Assembly: GCF_001442535.1 (NCBI RefSeq) | Contig: NZ_CP013141.1 | Span: forward strand, 3,378,821 to 3,442,820 | Direction: 5' to 3' | Origin: Lysobacter antibioticus | GTDB lineage: Bacteria; Pseudomonadota; Gammaproteobacteria; Xanthomonadales; Xanthomonadaceae | Length of the DNA: 64,000 nucleotides | In this document: in pieces, positions 52,065 to 60,335 of the stretch | How positions within the stretch are numbered: the first letter of the stretch is position 1 | Layout of the letters: each line of letters begins with the position of its first letter | Program-made: the position numbers and the translations under genes | The notes under the pieces: model-generated | The model's input: the letters and a program-made list of their open reading frames with translations, nothing else | Database searches by the model: none | Told to the model about the DNA's origin: nothing

Positions 52065-53237
52065 ATGCCGAGCGCGAAGCGCGTCGCGACGGCGAGTTCG
52101 GGCAAATCCAGGCAGGCTGCCGCCGATGTATTGAGCGCACGTGCGCTGAACCGCGCGCTGTTGGCGCGGCAGTCTTTGCTCGAACGCAGCAGCGAATCCG
52201 TGCCGGCGATGGTCGAGCGCCTGCTCGGCCTGCAGGCGCAGGCGCCCAATCCGCCTTACCTGGGGCTGTGGACGCGGCTGCGCGATTTCGCCCTCGACGA
52301 CCTGACCGCTGCCATGCAGGCCCGCGAAGTGGTGCGCGCGACGATGATGCGCGGCACCTTGCACCTGGTCAGCGCGCAGGACTATCGAAGACTGCGCCCG
52401 GTGCTGCAGCCGGTATTGCAGCGGCTGTCGTTGCAGAGCGGTCATGCGCGGGCGCTGAAAGGTTTGGACCTGGCGGCGCTGCGCCGTGCCGGCTTCGAGG
52501 CCTTGCGCGCGCAGCCGCTCAGCGCGACGGCGCTGGGCGAGGCGCTGCGTGCGCATTGGCCCGATCACGATGCCAACGCACTCGCTTTGTTGGTGCGCGG
52601 CGCCGAGCCTTTGGTGCACGTCCCGCCGGCAGGCCTGTGGGACTCGCACAAGCCCGCCTGTTTCGCCACCGCGATCGATTGGCTGGGCACGCCGATAGAC
52701 GACGGTGCCGACGAGGCGGCGATCGACGCGATGCTGTTGCGTTATCTCGGCGCCTTCGGCCCGGCCAGCGCACGCGATGCGACGACCTGGTCCGGGCTGA
52801 CCGCGACGCGTGAACGCCTCGAACGCCTGCGTCCCGGGTTGCGGGTGTTTCGCGACGAGGCCGGCACCGAGTTGTTCGATCTGCCCGATGCGCCGCGCCC
52901 CGACCCGGATACCCCGGCGCCGCCGCGATTGCTGCCCGAGTTCGACAACGTATTGCTGTCGCACGCCGAGCGTTCGCGCATTTTCGAGGAGTCCTCGCGC
53001 GGCTCGATCTTCACTCGCAACGGCCTGGTCGCGGCCACGATCCTCGTCGACGGCTTCGTCGCCGGCACCTGGAAGCTGCAGCGCGACGCCCGCTCGGCAA
53101 CCTTGACCCTCACCCCCTTCAAGCGCCTCAAGCCGGCCGATCGCCGGGCCCTGGAGCGCGAGGCCGACCTGTGTTTGAGCATAGCGGCACCGGCTCAGGC
53201 ACAGCGTGAGCTGCGTTTCGTCGCAGCGACCGCATAA
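52065..53237 (+). CDS. Winged-helix DNA-binding protein, AlkZ/HTH_42-like
   Basis: A 390-residue protein of the HTH_42 family that includes the bacterial DNA glycosylase AlkZ/YcaQ. Near the N-terminus is a QxQ motif in LLGLQAQAPNPPYLGLW (Q57, Q59), the catalytic pair of AlkZ enzymes. RATMMRGTLHLVSAQDYRRL (~91-110) and RLLPEFDNVLLSHAERSR (~290-307) are other family landmarks. It may excise alkylated bases or interstrand cross-links, or act as a self-resistance glycosylase. The upstream frame to 51687 covers the CPXCG gene and is not used. Confidence 0.88.
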   Translation: MPSAKRVATASSGKSRQAAADVLSARALNRALLARQSLLERSSESVPAMVERLLGLQAQAPNPPYLGLWTRLRDFALDDLTAAMQAREVVRATMMRGTLHLVSAQDYRRLRPVLQPVLQRLSLQSGHARALKGLDLAALRRAGFEALRAQPLSATALGEALRAHWPDHDANALALLVRGAEPLVHVPPAGLWDSHKPACFATAIDWLGTPIDDGADEAAIDAMLLRYLGAFGPASARDATTWSGLTATRERLERLRPGLRVFRDEAGTELFDLPDAPRPDPDTPAPPRLLPEFDNVLLSHAERSRIFEESSRGSIFTRNGLVAATILVDGFVAGTWKLQRDARSATLTLTPFKRLKPADRRALEREADLCLSIAAPAQAQRELRFVAATA

Positions 53238-53335
53238 GAACGTCGCTGCCTGCGCTTTGCGCCGCCGATGAATCCGCTATTGAACGATGAATGCGCGGCT
53301 GCGCGAAGGGCGCATCGATCGCGTTGACCTGCGCA

Positions 53336-53482
53336 TTCGTAAAGGTTGTGTTGTGTTCAGCGAATGTGCGCCGTCGTCGCGCCGGCTATTGGCGCTGCAG
53401 GTCACGTTTTGCCGTGTTCCGCCAGCTCACTTCGCCGATGGCCTAACGGCATCGGCCGCGCTTGTGGTTAAGCCAACGTAGC
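53336..53482 (+). promoter_or_regulatory. Conserved upstream module, copy 2 (before EF-hand gene)
   Basis: Second copy of the module at 48148-48283: TTCGTAAA...GTTCAG (53336-53360), GTCGTCGCGCCG, CACGTTTT (53403), CCTAAC (53442), GGTTAA (53466) and ACGTAGC. The CCTAAC-to-GGTTAA start distance is 24 bases in both copies; the distance from the first element to CCTAAC differs by 11 bases, about one helical turn. It occupies most of the 362-base gap 53238-53599. About 130 bases lie between GGTTAA and the start codon. Confidence 0.5.
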
Positions 53483-53599
53483 TTTAACGCTTGCGGTCGC
53501 CGATCGGTTCAGAAGCGCGGCGGCAAGGTGGACTCGTGCGGTAAGCGCCACCGGCAGTCGAGACCGCGCAGTACAGCAAACTCATTCCAGGAGACATTC

Positions 53600-53983
53600 A
53601 TGAACCAGATTTCCCGCAAGTCGCTGATCGGTACCTTGGCTCTGGTCGCTTCGCTGTCCGCGCCGCTCGCGTTCGCACAGTCCACGACCGCCGCGCAGAC
53701 GCCGCCGACCGAGGACGCCGCCGCAGCGGCCACCGGTGCACAGGACGCAGCAGCGACTTCCGCCGCCCAGCCGACCGCCGCCGCCCCGCAGAAGAAGAGC
53801 TGGGCCGACGTCGACGGCAACAAGGACGGCAACCTGAGCAAGACCGAAGCCGCGGCCGTACCGGCGTTGGGCCAGGTCTTCGAACAGGCCGACGCCGACG
53901 CCAATGGGGCGCTGACGCCGGACGAATACAAGGCTTACGTCGCCAAGGTCCAATCCAACGGCGGCGCCAAGAACGGCGGCTGA
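53600..53983 (+). CDS. Exported EF-hand protein
   Basis: A 127-residue exported protein. Signal peptide MNQISRKSLIGTLALVASLS, cleaved near AFA-QST (~26). An Ala/Thr/Gln-rich linker is followed by two complete EF-hand loops: D72-N74-D76-N78-S80-E83 and D98-D100-N102-A104-T106-E109. It should bind calcium in the periplasm. Starts after CAGGAGACATTC and ends in a strong terminator. It shares its long upstream module with the lipoprotein gene at 48428. Confidence 0.9.
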   Translation: MNQISRKSLIGTLALVASLSAPLAFAQSTTAAQTPPTEDAAAAATGAQDAAATSAAQPTAAAPQKKSWADVDGNKDGNLSKTEAAAVPALGQVFEQADADANGALTPDEYKAYVAKVQSNGGAKNGG

Positions 53984-54023
53984 TACCGCCTATCGGGGTG
54001 CAGGATCTCCTGTGTTGTGTGAA

Positions 54024-54049
54024 GGGCGGCCCTCGGGCCGCCCTTTTTT
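54024..54049 (+). terminator. Strong rho-independent terminator after EF-hand gene
   Basis: GGGCGGCCC, loop TC, GGGCCGCCC followed by TTTTTT. A classic intrinsic terminator 41 bases after the stop codon. Confidence 0.9.
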
Positions 54050-54050
54050 A

Positions 54051-55056
54051 TGGACGCGATTCGCGGCCAGGGCGGCTTCAGCCGGCTGGCCGGCGCGCTC
54101 GTCGGCGTCCGCAGACTGCTGCCGGGCCGCGATCGCAGCGGCCCTGAGGGGCGGCCGGCAGGGACCGGGACCGCGCGACCGTCCCCGCTTATCCACAGCC
54201 GACATCTCAGTTTGGCTGGCTACCCGAGTCCGCCGGGGGCGGCTTGGTCGTGGGCCGTTGGCGAGGTTGGATCGGCGGTCGCGATCTCCAAGGCCATTTC
54301 GGCGTTACCGGGTGCTTTTGCTGAATGGTTCAGACGTCTCATTCAGCTATTGATAACGGTTCAGCGAAACAGGCCTACAACCGACAAGCGGTCACCGAAA
54401 TTCCGTGACTCCCGGGCAATCTGTGTTTATCGTCACATTAATGAGTGATGAGGTTAGTAGATCGTTAAGCGCAAGGTGGGAAGTGCACTAACTATCGAAG
54501 GGCTGATTTCGTCGAAATCGGCCCGTCTTCGGACAGGGGTTTGGGGCTTTAACGAGTTGTAGCGATAGGACTCTCAGAGGGGGAGAGGGATATGGCTCGA
54601 CGCGGGACCGAGACAAAAGTTTCATTTGAAACAATTTGCGGCGCAGGCCGGCTCAAGCGCGGCCGGCCGCTCTGCTGCATTCGCGGGGGAGGCCTAGCTC
54701 TCCCGTCCACTTTGCCCGACTGGCGCGAACTGGCGCCGCTAGTAACCAAAGTGACGCTCTGGGGCACATCCAGACCGGGCCGCTTTTCTAGATCTTCAGA
54801 TTTCATAAAAGTGAGACGGCTGGCACAGTTTTTGCAGCCGCACTGAGCATGTCCGTGTCCGTTCCTCCCTCCAATCTGGGCTCATCCATTCACTTATGTG
54901 AAGGATGAGTCGAGTGGCCGCCTGCGATGCAGGCGGCAGTCGCGCCAGAGCGGGCGACGGGGGCAGTCGGGGTCGGGGAAGCATTTTCGAACACTTAGCT
55001 AGCAACACGTCGCGTGCCAACGAGCTCGGCACGACGGCAATCGGGGAGCAAACAGC
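54051..55056. other. 1 kb regulatory leader of the surface-protein operon
   Basis: No gene I can support. The composition becomes A+T-richer from about 54300. It contains a hairpin GGGCTGATTTC/GAAATCGGCCC (54500-54524), a perfect dyad GTTTCA-TT-TGAAAC (54619-54632) about 190 bases upstream of the sigma-54 promoter (a candidate enhancer-binding-protein site), the sigma-54 promoter itself (54821-54836), and then an untranslated leader of about 210 bases. Confidence 0.5.
54821..54836 (+). promoter_or_regulatory. Sigma-54 (RpoN) promoter
   Basis: TGGCACAGTTTTTGCA matches the -24/-12 consensus TGGCAC-N5-TTGCA with the exact GG-N10-GC spacing (GG at 54822, GC at 54834). Transcription would begin near 54847, about 210 bases before the start codon of the large repeat protein. 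Confidence 0.75.
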
Positions 55057-58000
55057 GTGATCGCCAAATTCCAAGCCCTCGCGACAGCCTTCAGCCGTCG
55101 CATGATCATGCCGGTCGCATTCGCGGCCTCCCTCTTGCTGACCGCGGATCCGGTGCACGCTCAGCAGGCCGTCAACACCGCGAGCGTGACGCCTCCTTCC
55201 GGGGTCACCGACCCCACCTGTAACGTCGCCAATCCCCCGTGTAACAGCGCGACCGACAGCGACTCGATCCTGGCCTCCCTGACCCTGGTCAAGACGGTCA
55301 CCAACGACAACGGCGGCACCGCGGTTGCGACGGCCTGGACGCTGCAGGCGGCGGGCCCGACCCCCATCAGCGGTGTCACTGGCGCCACCGCGGTCACCAA
55401 TGCTCCGGTCAGCCCGGGCAGCTACACCCTCTCTGAAACGGGCGGCCCGAGCGGATACACCGCCGGCACCTATAGCTGCGTCGTCAACGGCGGCGCCCCG
55501 GTCGTTTCCAACAGCCTGACGCTCGCCTTCGGCGATACCGCCACTTGCACCATCAACAACGACGACCAGGCCGCGACCCTGACTCTGGTCAAGACGGTGA
55601 CCAACGACAACGGCGGTACCGCGACGATCAGCGACTTCCCGCTGACCGCGACCGGCCCGACCACGATCACCGGCGTGAGCGGCACGGCGACGGTGACCAA
55701 TGCACCGGTCAGCGCCGGCGTCTACACCCTGACGGAAGCAGCCGTGGCCGGTTATACCGCCGGCGCCTGGAGCTGCACGGCGGGCACCTTGTCGGGCAAC
55801 AGCCTGACCTTGGCGAACGGCGTGAGTGCGACTTGTACGATCGTCAACGACGACCAGGCGGCGACCCTGACCCTGGTCAAGACGGTGACCAACGACAACG
55901 GCGGTACCGCGACGATCAGCGACTTCCCGCTGACCGCGACCGGCCCGACCACGATCACCGGCGTGAGCGGCACGGCGACGGTGACCAATGCACCGGTCAG
56001 CGCCGGCGTCTACACCCTGACGGAAGCAGCCGTGGCCGGTTACACCGCCGGTAGCTGGAGCTGCACCGCGGGCACCTTGTCGGGCAACAGCCTGACCTTG
56101 GCGAACGGCGTGAGTGCGACTTGTACGATCGTCAACGACGACCAGGCGGCGACGCTGACCCTGGTCAAGACGGTGACCAACGATAGCGGCGGCACCGCGA
56201 CGATCAGCGATTTCCCGCTGACCGCGACCGGCCCGACCACGATCACGGGCATCAGCGGTGATGCAGCAGTGACCAGTGCACCGGTCAGCGCCGGCGTCTA
56301 CACGCTGACGGAAGCGTCGGTGGCCGGCTACACCGCCGGTGCCTGGAGCTGCACCGCGGGCACCTTGTCGGGCAACAGCCTGACCCTGGCCAACGGTGTT
56401 TCCGCGACTTGCACGATCGTCAACGACGACATTCCGCCGACCCAGACGATCGCCAAGACCATGACCAATGCCGATAACGACGGCAGCGGCACGGTGTCCT
56501 TGGGCGACGTGCTGACCTACACGGTGACGGTGACCAATACCAGTACGACCACGAATCTCAATAACGTGGTGGTGAGCGACAGCAAGATCACGCCGACGGG
56601 CGGCACGACGCCGTGTGCCAGCGTTGTTCCGGGCGGTACCTGCACCTTGATCGGCACCTACACGGTGACCGCGGCCGACGTGACCGCCGGTTCGATCAGC
56701 AACACCGCCACTTCGACCAGTGCGATCTGCCCGGCGGGCAGCACCGATCCTGCGTGCACCACGACGGTGAACACGCCGGTGACGCCGCTGAGCCAGACCC
56801 TGGCGAAGGCGATGACGGGCAATGCCGACGAAGACGGTTCGGGCACGGTGTCGCTGGGCGACACGCTGACCTACACGGTCACCGTGACCAACACCAGCGC
56901 GAGCGGCAACCTGACCAACGTGGTGGTGAGCGACAGCAAGATCACCCCGAGCACGATCACCTGCGCCACGGTGGCGCCGACGGCGACCTGCGTGCTGACG
57001 GGCACCTACGTGGTGACCGCGGCCGATGTGACCGCCGGTTCGATCAGCAACACCGCGACGTCGACCAGCCCGGCCTGCCCGGCGGGCAGCACCGATCCTG
57101 CGTGCACCACGACGGTGAACACGCCGGTGACGCCGCTGAGCCAGACCCTGGCGAAGGCGATGACGGGCAATGCCGACGAAGACGGTTCGGGCACGGTGTC
57201 GCTGGGCGACACGCTGACCTACACGGTGACGGTGACCAACACCAGCGCGAGCGGCAACCTGACCAACGTGGTGGTGAACGACAGCAAGATCACCCCGAGC
57301 AGTACGACCTGTGCATCGGTCGCGCCGGGCGCCACCTGCGCCCTGGTCGGCACTTATACGGTGACCGCGGCCGACGTGTCTGCCAGTTCGATCAGCAACA
57401 CCGCAACCTCGACCAGCACCGTCTGTCCTGCGGGCAGCACCGATCCGGCCTGCACCACGACCATTAACACCCCGGTGGTTCCGTCGACGGTCAGCTACAC
57501 CAAGTCCGCCAGCACGGCCGGTCCGGTGGTGGTCGGCGACGTGATTACCTACACCCTGACGACGACGGTGGCTAACGCGCAGACCATCGGTGTGCTGACC
57601 CTGACCGACACGCTGGGCGCTGGCCTGGACTTCGTGGCGGTGACCGGTCAGAGCCCGGCGAGCGCCTATAGCTGCAACGCGGCCAATCCGCTGGTGTGCA
57701 CGCTGCCGGCCGGTACGGTGCCGGGCGTCTACACCGTGACCTACACGGCGCGTGTGAACGCCCAGGCGACCGGTAACGTGACCAATGCGGTGGTCGGCAC
57801 GGGCACGGATAACCCGACCTGCACCGGCACCTGCACCACCGATACGCCGGTGACGGCGTCGGCGGTCAGCTACGAGAAGACGGCGAGCACGGCCGGTCCG
57901 GTCGTGGTCGGCGACGTGATCACCTACACCTTGACGGCGACGGTGACCAACGCGCAGACCACGGGCGTGACCACGCTGACCGACACGATGGGGTCCGGTC

Positions 58001-60324
58001 TGGACTTCGTCGCGGTGACCAGCGCGGGTGCGTTCACCTGCAATGCGGCCAATCCGCTGGTGTGCAGCTTGCCGGCCGGTACGGTGCCGGGCAGCTACGC
58101 GGTGACCTACACCGCGCGGGTCAACGGCCAGGCCGGTGGCAGCGTCAACAATGCGGTGGTCGGCACCGGTACGGACGCTCCGAGCTGCAGCAATGCGGGC
58201 TGCTCGGTCACGACCGAAGTCGCGCCGCCGGTGGTCAGCTACGCGAAGTCGGCCAGTACGGCCGGCCCGGTGGCGCAAGGCGACACGATCACCTACACGC
58301 TGACGACGACGGTGGCCAATGCGCCGACGCGCAATGCCCTGACCCTGACCGATACCCTGGGCACGGGTCTGGACTTCACCGCGGTGACCGGTGCGGCCGG
58401 CTATAGCTGCAATGCGGCCAACCCGCTGGTGTGCACGCTGCCGGCCGGTACGGTGCCGGGCACCTATACGGTCACTTACACGGCCAAGGTCAACGCGCAG
58501 GCGTCGGAGACGGTGAACAACACCGTGGTCGGCACCGGTACGGACAACCCGGCATGCGTGGGCATCTGCGCCACCAGCACCACGGTGGCGCCGCCGCCGA
58601 CCCTGCGGGTGATCAAGCAGGCCTCGCCGCGCGACGTGAAGATCGGTGACCTGGTCCGCTACACGGTCACGGTCGAGAACACCGGTACCGTCGATGCGAT
58701 CGATGCGACCCTGGTCGATACGCCGCCTGCGGGCTTCACCTTCGTCGACGGTTCGCTGTCGGTGGCCGATCGCGACGGCGTCGGTCGCCTGGTCGGTACC
58801 TATCCGATCCAGGTCGACCAGGTCGACATCGCCGCCGGTGAGCGCGCGACGTTCACCTACCTGCTGCGGGTCGGCGCCGGCGTGCGCGCGGGCATCCACT
58901 CCAACAGCGCGCTGATGCGCGACAACGGCAAGATCGTCTCCAACGTGGCCACCGCCGAAGTGCAGCTGATCGCCGATCCGTTGCTCGACCACGCCCTGAT
59001 CCTGGGCACGGTGTTCGACGACCGCGACGGCGACGGTTGGCAGGACAGCGCGGCGATCGACGACGCGCGGGTCCAGGGCGGCTTCGCTGCCGACGCTTAC
59101 GTGCCGAACTCGACTACGGTCGATCGCGGCACCGGTCCGAAGGCGGAACCGGACGCGAGCTCGCCGATGCTGCACGGCATCGTGTTGGGCGGCATCTCGG
59201 CCCGTCAGTCCGACGCCGATCCGGTCGACGCGCACCGCGTGGTGATCAGCCAGCGCCTGAAGGAGTTGAGCTTCACCGACGACTTCGCGCTGACCACCAA
59301 GCAGGGCGTGACGGTGCGGATGGATGCGGCCGGTACCACCCGGATCGAGCGCAGCGGCGACGCGGCCAAGAACCTCAGTGGCGCGGCCCCGACGGTGGAA
59401 CGTCGGGTCAGCCCGACCGAAGGCGGCTACGTGGTCGACTACATCGTCCGCAACACCGGTGTCGACGAACGCGGTATCCCGGGCGTGCGTATCGCCTCGA
59501 TCGAGGGTTTGTTGATGGAGACCGACCAGTACGGCCGCTATCACCTCGAGGGCGTGGACGTGGGCACCCTGGAACGCGGCCGCAATTTCATCCTCAAGGT
59601 CGATCCGTCGACCCTGCCGCCGGGCAGCGTGTTCACCACCGACAACCCGCTGACGCGCCGCGTCACCCCGGGCCTGCCGGTCCGCTTCGACTGGGGCGTC
59701 AAGCTGCCGGCCGGGCTGATCGAAGGCGGTGAGGAGCAGATCGAGATGGAACTGGGCGAAGTGTTCTTCGCCCCGGGCAGCGCCGAGGTGCGTGCGCAGT
59801 ACCTGCCGGCGATCGAGAAGATGGCCGCGCAGATCAAGCAACACCGCGGCGGCGAAGTGGTGATCAGCGCCAACGGCGATGGCGAGTCGCTGGCGTTCGA
59901 TCGGGCTTCGGCGGTCAAGGCCGAGTTGGTCAAGCAATTGCCGGCCGACGTGCTGCAGGCGCTGAAGGTCAGCGTGCGCGGCAACGCCGACGACCCGGGT
60001 TCGCTGATCGTCGGCCTGGGCGAAGGCGGTGCGCTGCTGGGCACGGTGTTGTTCGACACCAACAAGGAGACCATCCGTCCGGAGTTCGAGCCGCTGCTGG
60101 ATAAGGTCGCGGCTGCGCTGGAGCGCATGCACGGCGGCGTCATCGCGATCGTCGGCCACACCGACGTGCGCGCTTCGTACCAATACAACACTGCGCTCGG
60201 CATGCGACGCGCCAAGGCCGTCTACGACGCGTTGGCCCAACGACTGAGCCCCGAAGTGCGCGCCAAGGTGCGAGTCGAGTCGAGTAACGATCCGACCGCC
60301 CCTGTCGACGTGAAGCGGAATTGA
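55057..60324 (+). CDS. Giant repeat surface protein: SpaA-like and DUF11 repeats with C-terminal OmpA domains
   Basis: A 1755-residue exported protein. Signal peptide to VHA-QQA (~36). Then come four prealbumin/SpaA-like repeats of ~96-100 residues (~73-460, LTLVKTVTNDNGGT...TCTIVNDD), three DUF11 repeats of ~116 residues (~463-808, DGSGTVSLGD.LTYTVTVTNTS), three more of a second type (~812-1179, KSASTAGPVVVGDVITYTLT) and one further DUF11 (~1183). The C-terminal third has two OmpA/MotB-like modules (VFFAPGSAEVR ~1564; VLFDTNKETIRPEF and GHTDVRASYQYN ~1670-1710) that should bind peptidoglycan. Start is a GTG after GGGGAGC. It heads an operon with the beta-barrel gene 11 bases downstream, behind a sigma-54 promoter. 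Confidence 0.92.
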   Translation: MIAKFQALATAFSRRMIMPVAFAASLLLTADPVHAQQAVNTASVTPPSGVTDPTCNVANPPCNSATDSDSILASLTLVKTVTNDNGGTAVATAWTLQAAGPTPISGVTGATAVTNAPVSPGSYTLSETGGPSGYTAGTYSCVVNGGAPVVSNSLTLAFGDTATCTINNDDQAATLTLVKTVTNDNGGTATISDFPLTATGPTTITGVSGTATVTNAPVSAGVYTLTEAAVAGYTAGAWSCTAGTLSGNSLTLANGVSATCTIVNDDQAATLTLVKTVTNDNGGTATISDFPLTATGPTTITGVSGTATVTNAPVSAGVYTLTEAAVAGYTAGSWSCTAGTLSGNSLTLANGVSATCTIVNDDQAATLTLVKTVTNDSGGTATISDFPLTATGPTTITGISGDAAVTSAPVSAGVYTLTEASVAGYTAGAWSCTAGTLSGNSLTLANGVSATCTIVNDDIPPTQTIAKTMTNADNDGSGTVSLGDVLTYTVTVTNTSTTTNLNNVVVSDSKITPTGGTTPCASVVPGGTCTLIGTYTVTAADVTAGSISNTATSTSAICPAGSTDPACTTTVNTPVTPLSQTLAKAMTGNADEDGSGTVSLGDTLTYTVTVTNTSASGNLTNVVVSDSKITPSTITCATVAPTATCVLTGTYVVTAADVTAGSISNTATSTSPACPAGSTDPACTTTVNTPVTPLSQTLAKAMTGNADEDGSGTVSLGDTLTYTVTVTNTSASGNLTNVVVNDSKITPSSTTCASVAPGATCALVGTYTVTAADVSASSISNTATSTSTVCPAGSTDPACTTTINTPVVPSTVSYTKSASTAGPVVVGDVITYTLTTTVANAQTIGVLTLTDTLGAGLDFVAVTGQSPASAYSCNAANPLVCTLPAGTVPGVYTVTYTARVNAQATGNVTNAVVGTGTDNPTCTGTCTTDTPVTASAVSYEKTASTAGPVVVGDVITYTLTATVTNAQTTGVTTLTDTMGSGLDFVAVTSAGAFTCNAANPLVCSLPAGTVPGSYAVTYTARVNGQAGGSVNNAVVGTGTDAPSCSNAGCSVTTEVAPPVVSYAKSASTAGPVAQGDTITYTLTTTVANAPTRNALTLTDTLGTGLDFTAVTGAAGYSCNAANPLVCTLPAGTVPGTYTVTYTAKVNAQASETVNNTVVGTGTDNPACVGICATSTTVAPPPTLRVIKQASPRDVKIGDLVRYTVTVENTGTVDAIDATLVDTPPAGFTFVDGSLSVADRDGVGRLVGTYPIQVDQVDIAAGERATFTYLLRVGAGVRAGIHSNSALMRDNGKIVSNVATAEVQLIADPLLDHALILGTVFDDRDGDGWQDSAAIDDARVQGGFAADAYVPNSTTVDRGTGPKAEPDASSPMLHGIVLGGISARQSDADPVDAHRVVISQRLKELSFTDDFALTTKQGVTVRMDAAGTTRIERSGDAAKNLSGAAPTVERRVSPTEGGYVVDYIVRNTGVDERGIPGVRIASIEGLLMETDQYGRYHLEGVDVGTLERGRNFILKVDPSTLPPGSVFTTDNPLTRRVTPGLPVRFDWGVKLPAGLIEGGEEQIEMELGEVFFAPGSAEVRAQYLPAIEKMAAQIKQHRGGEVVISANGDGESLAFDRASAVKAELVKQLPADVLQALKVSVRGNADDPGSLIVGLGEGGALLGTVLFDTNKETIRPEFEPLLDKVAAALERMHGGVIAIVGHTDVRASYQYNTALGMRRAKAVYDALAQRLSPEVRAKVRVESSNDPTAPVDVKRN
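55273..56436 (+). repeat. Four tandem SpaA-like coding repeats (~288-300 bp)
   Basis: Units start at about 55273, 55573, 55861 and 56149. The second and third are nearly identical at DNA level over 288 bases; the fourth differs more. This identity implies recent duplication or gene conversion and makes copy-number change likely. Confidence 0.9.
56443..57480 (+). repeat. Three tandem DUF11 coding repeats, type A (~348 bp)
   Basis: Units start at about 56443, 56794 and 57142. Units two and three share long identical stretches, such as those around 56790-56950 and 57138-57298, and differ mainly in the last third. Confidence 0.9.
57490..58593 (+). repeat. Three tandem DUF11 coding repeats, type B (~370 bp)
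   Basis: Units start at about 57490, 57865 and 58234, each opening with a VSYxKSAST-like segment and ending in VVGTGTD plus two Cys pairs. They are more diverged from each other than the type A repeats. Confidence 0.88.
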
Positions 60325-60335
60325 GGGGGCGGATC

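Noticed and set aside
54050..54448. 132-codon plus-strand ORF after the EF-hand terminator
   Set aside because: It begins inside the terminator T-run, has no ribosome-binding site and no domain character.
55273..58593. Regular repeats considered as a CRISPR-like array
   Set aside because: The units are 288-370 bases, in frame and coding; there are no short palindromic repeats or unique spacers.
54796..60240. Open reading frame of 1814 codons on the minus strand
   Set aside because: It is the antisense shadow of the DUF11/OmpA gene. Its His/Arg/Gly/Ala-rich repetitive product reflects the codon bias of the plus-strand repeats, and there is no start signal or recognisable domain.
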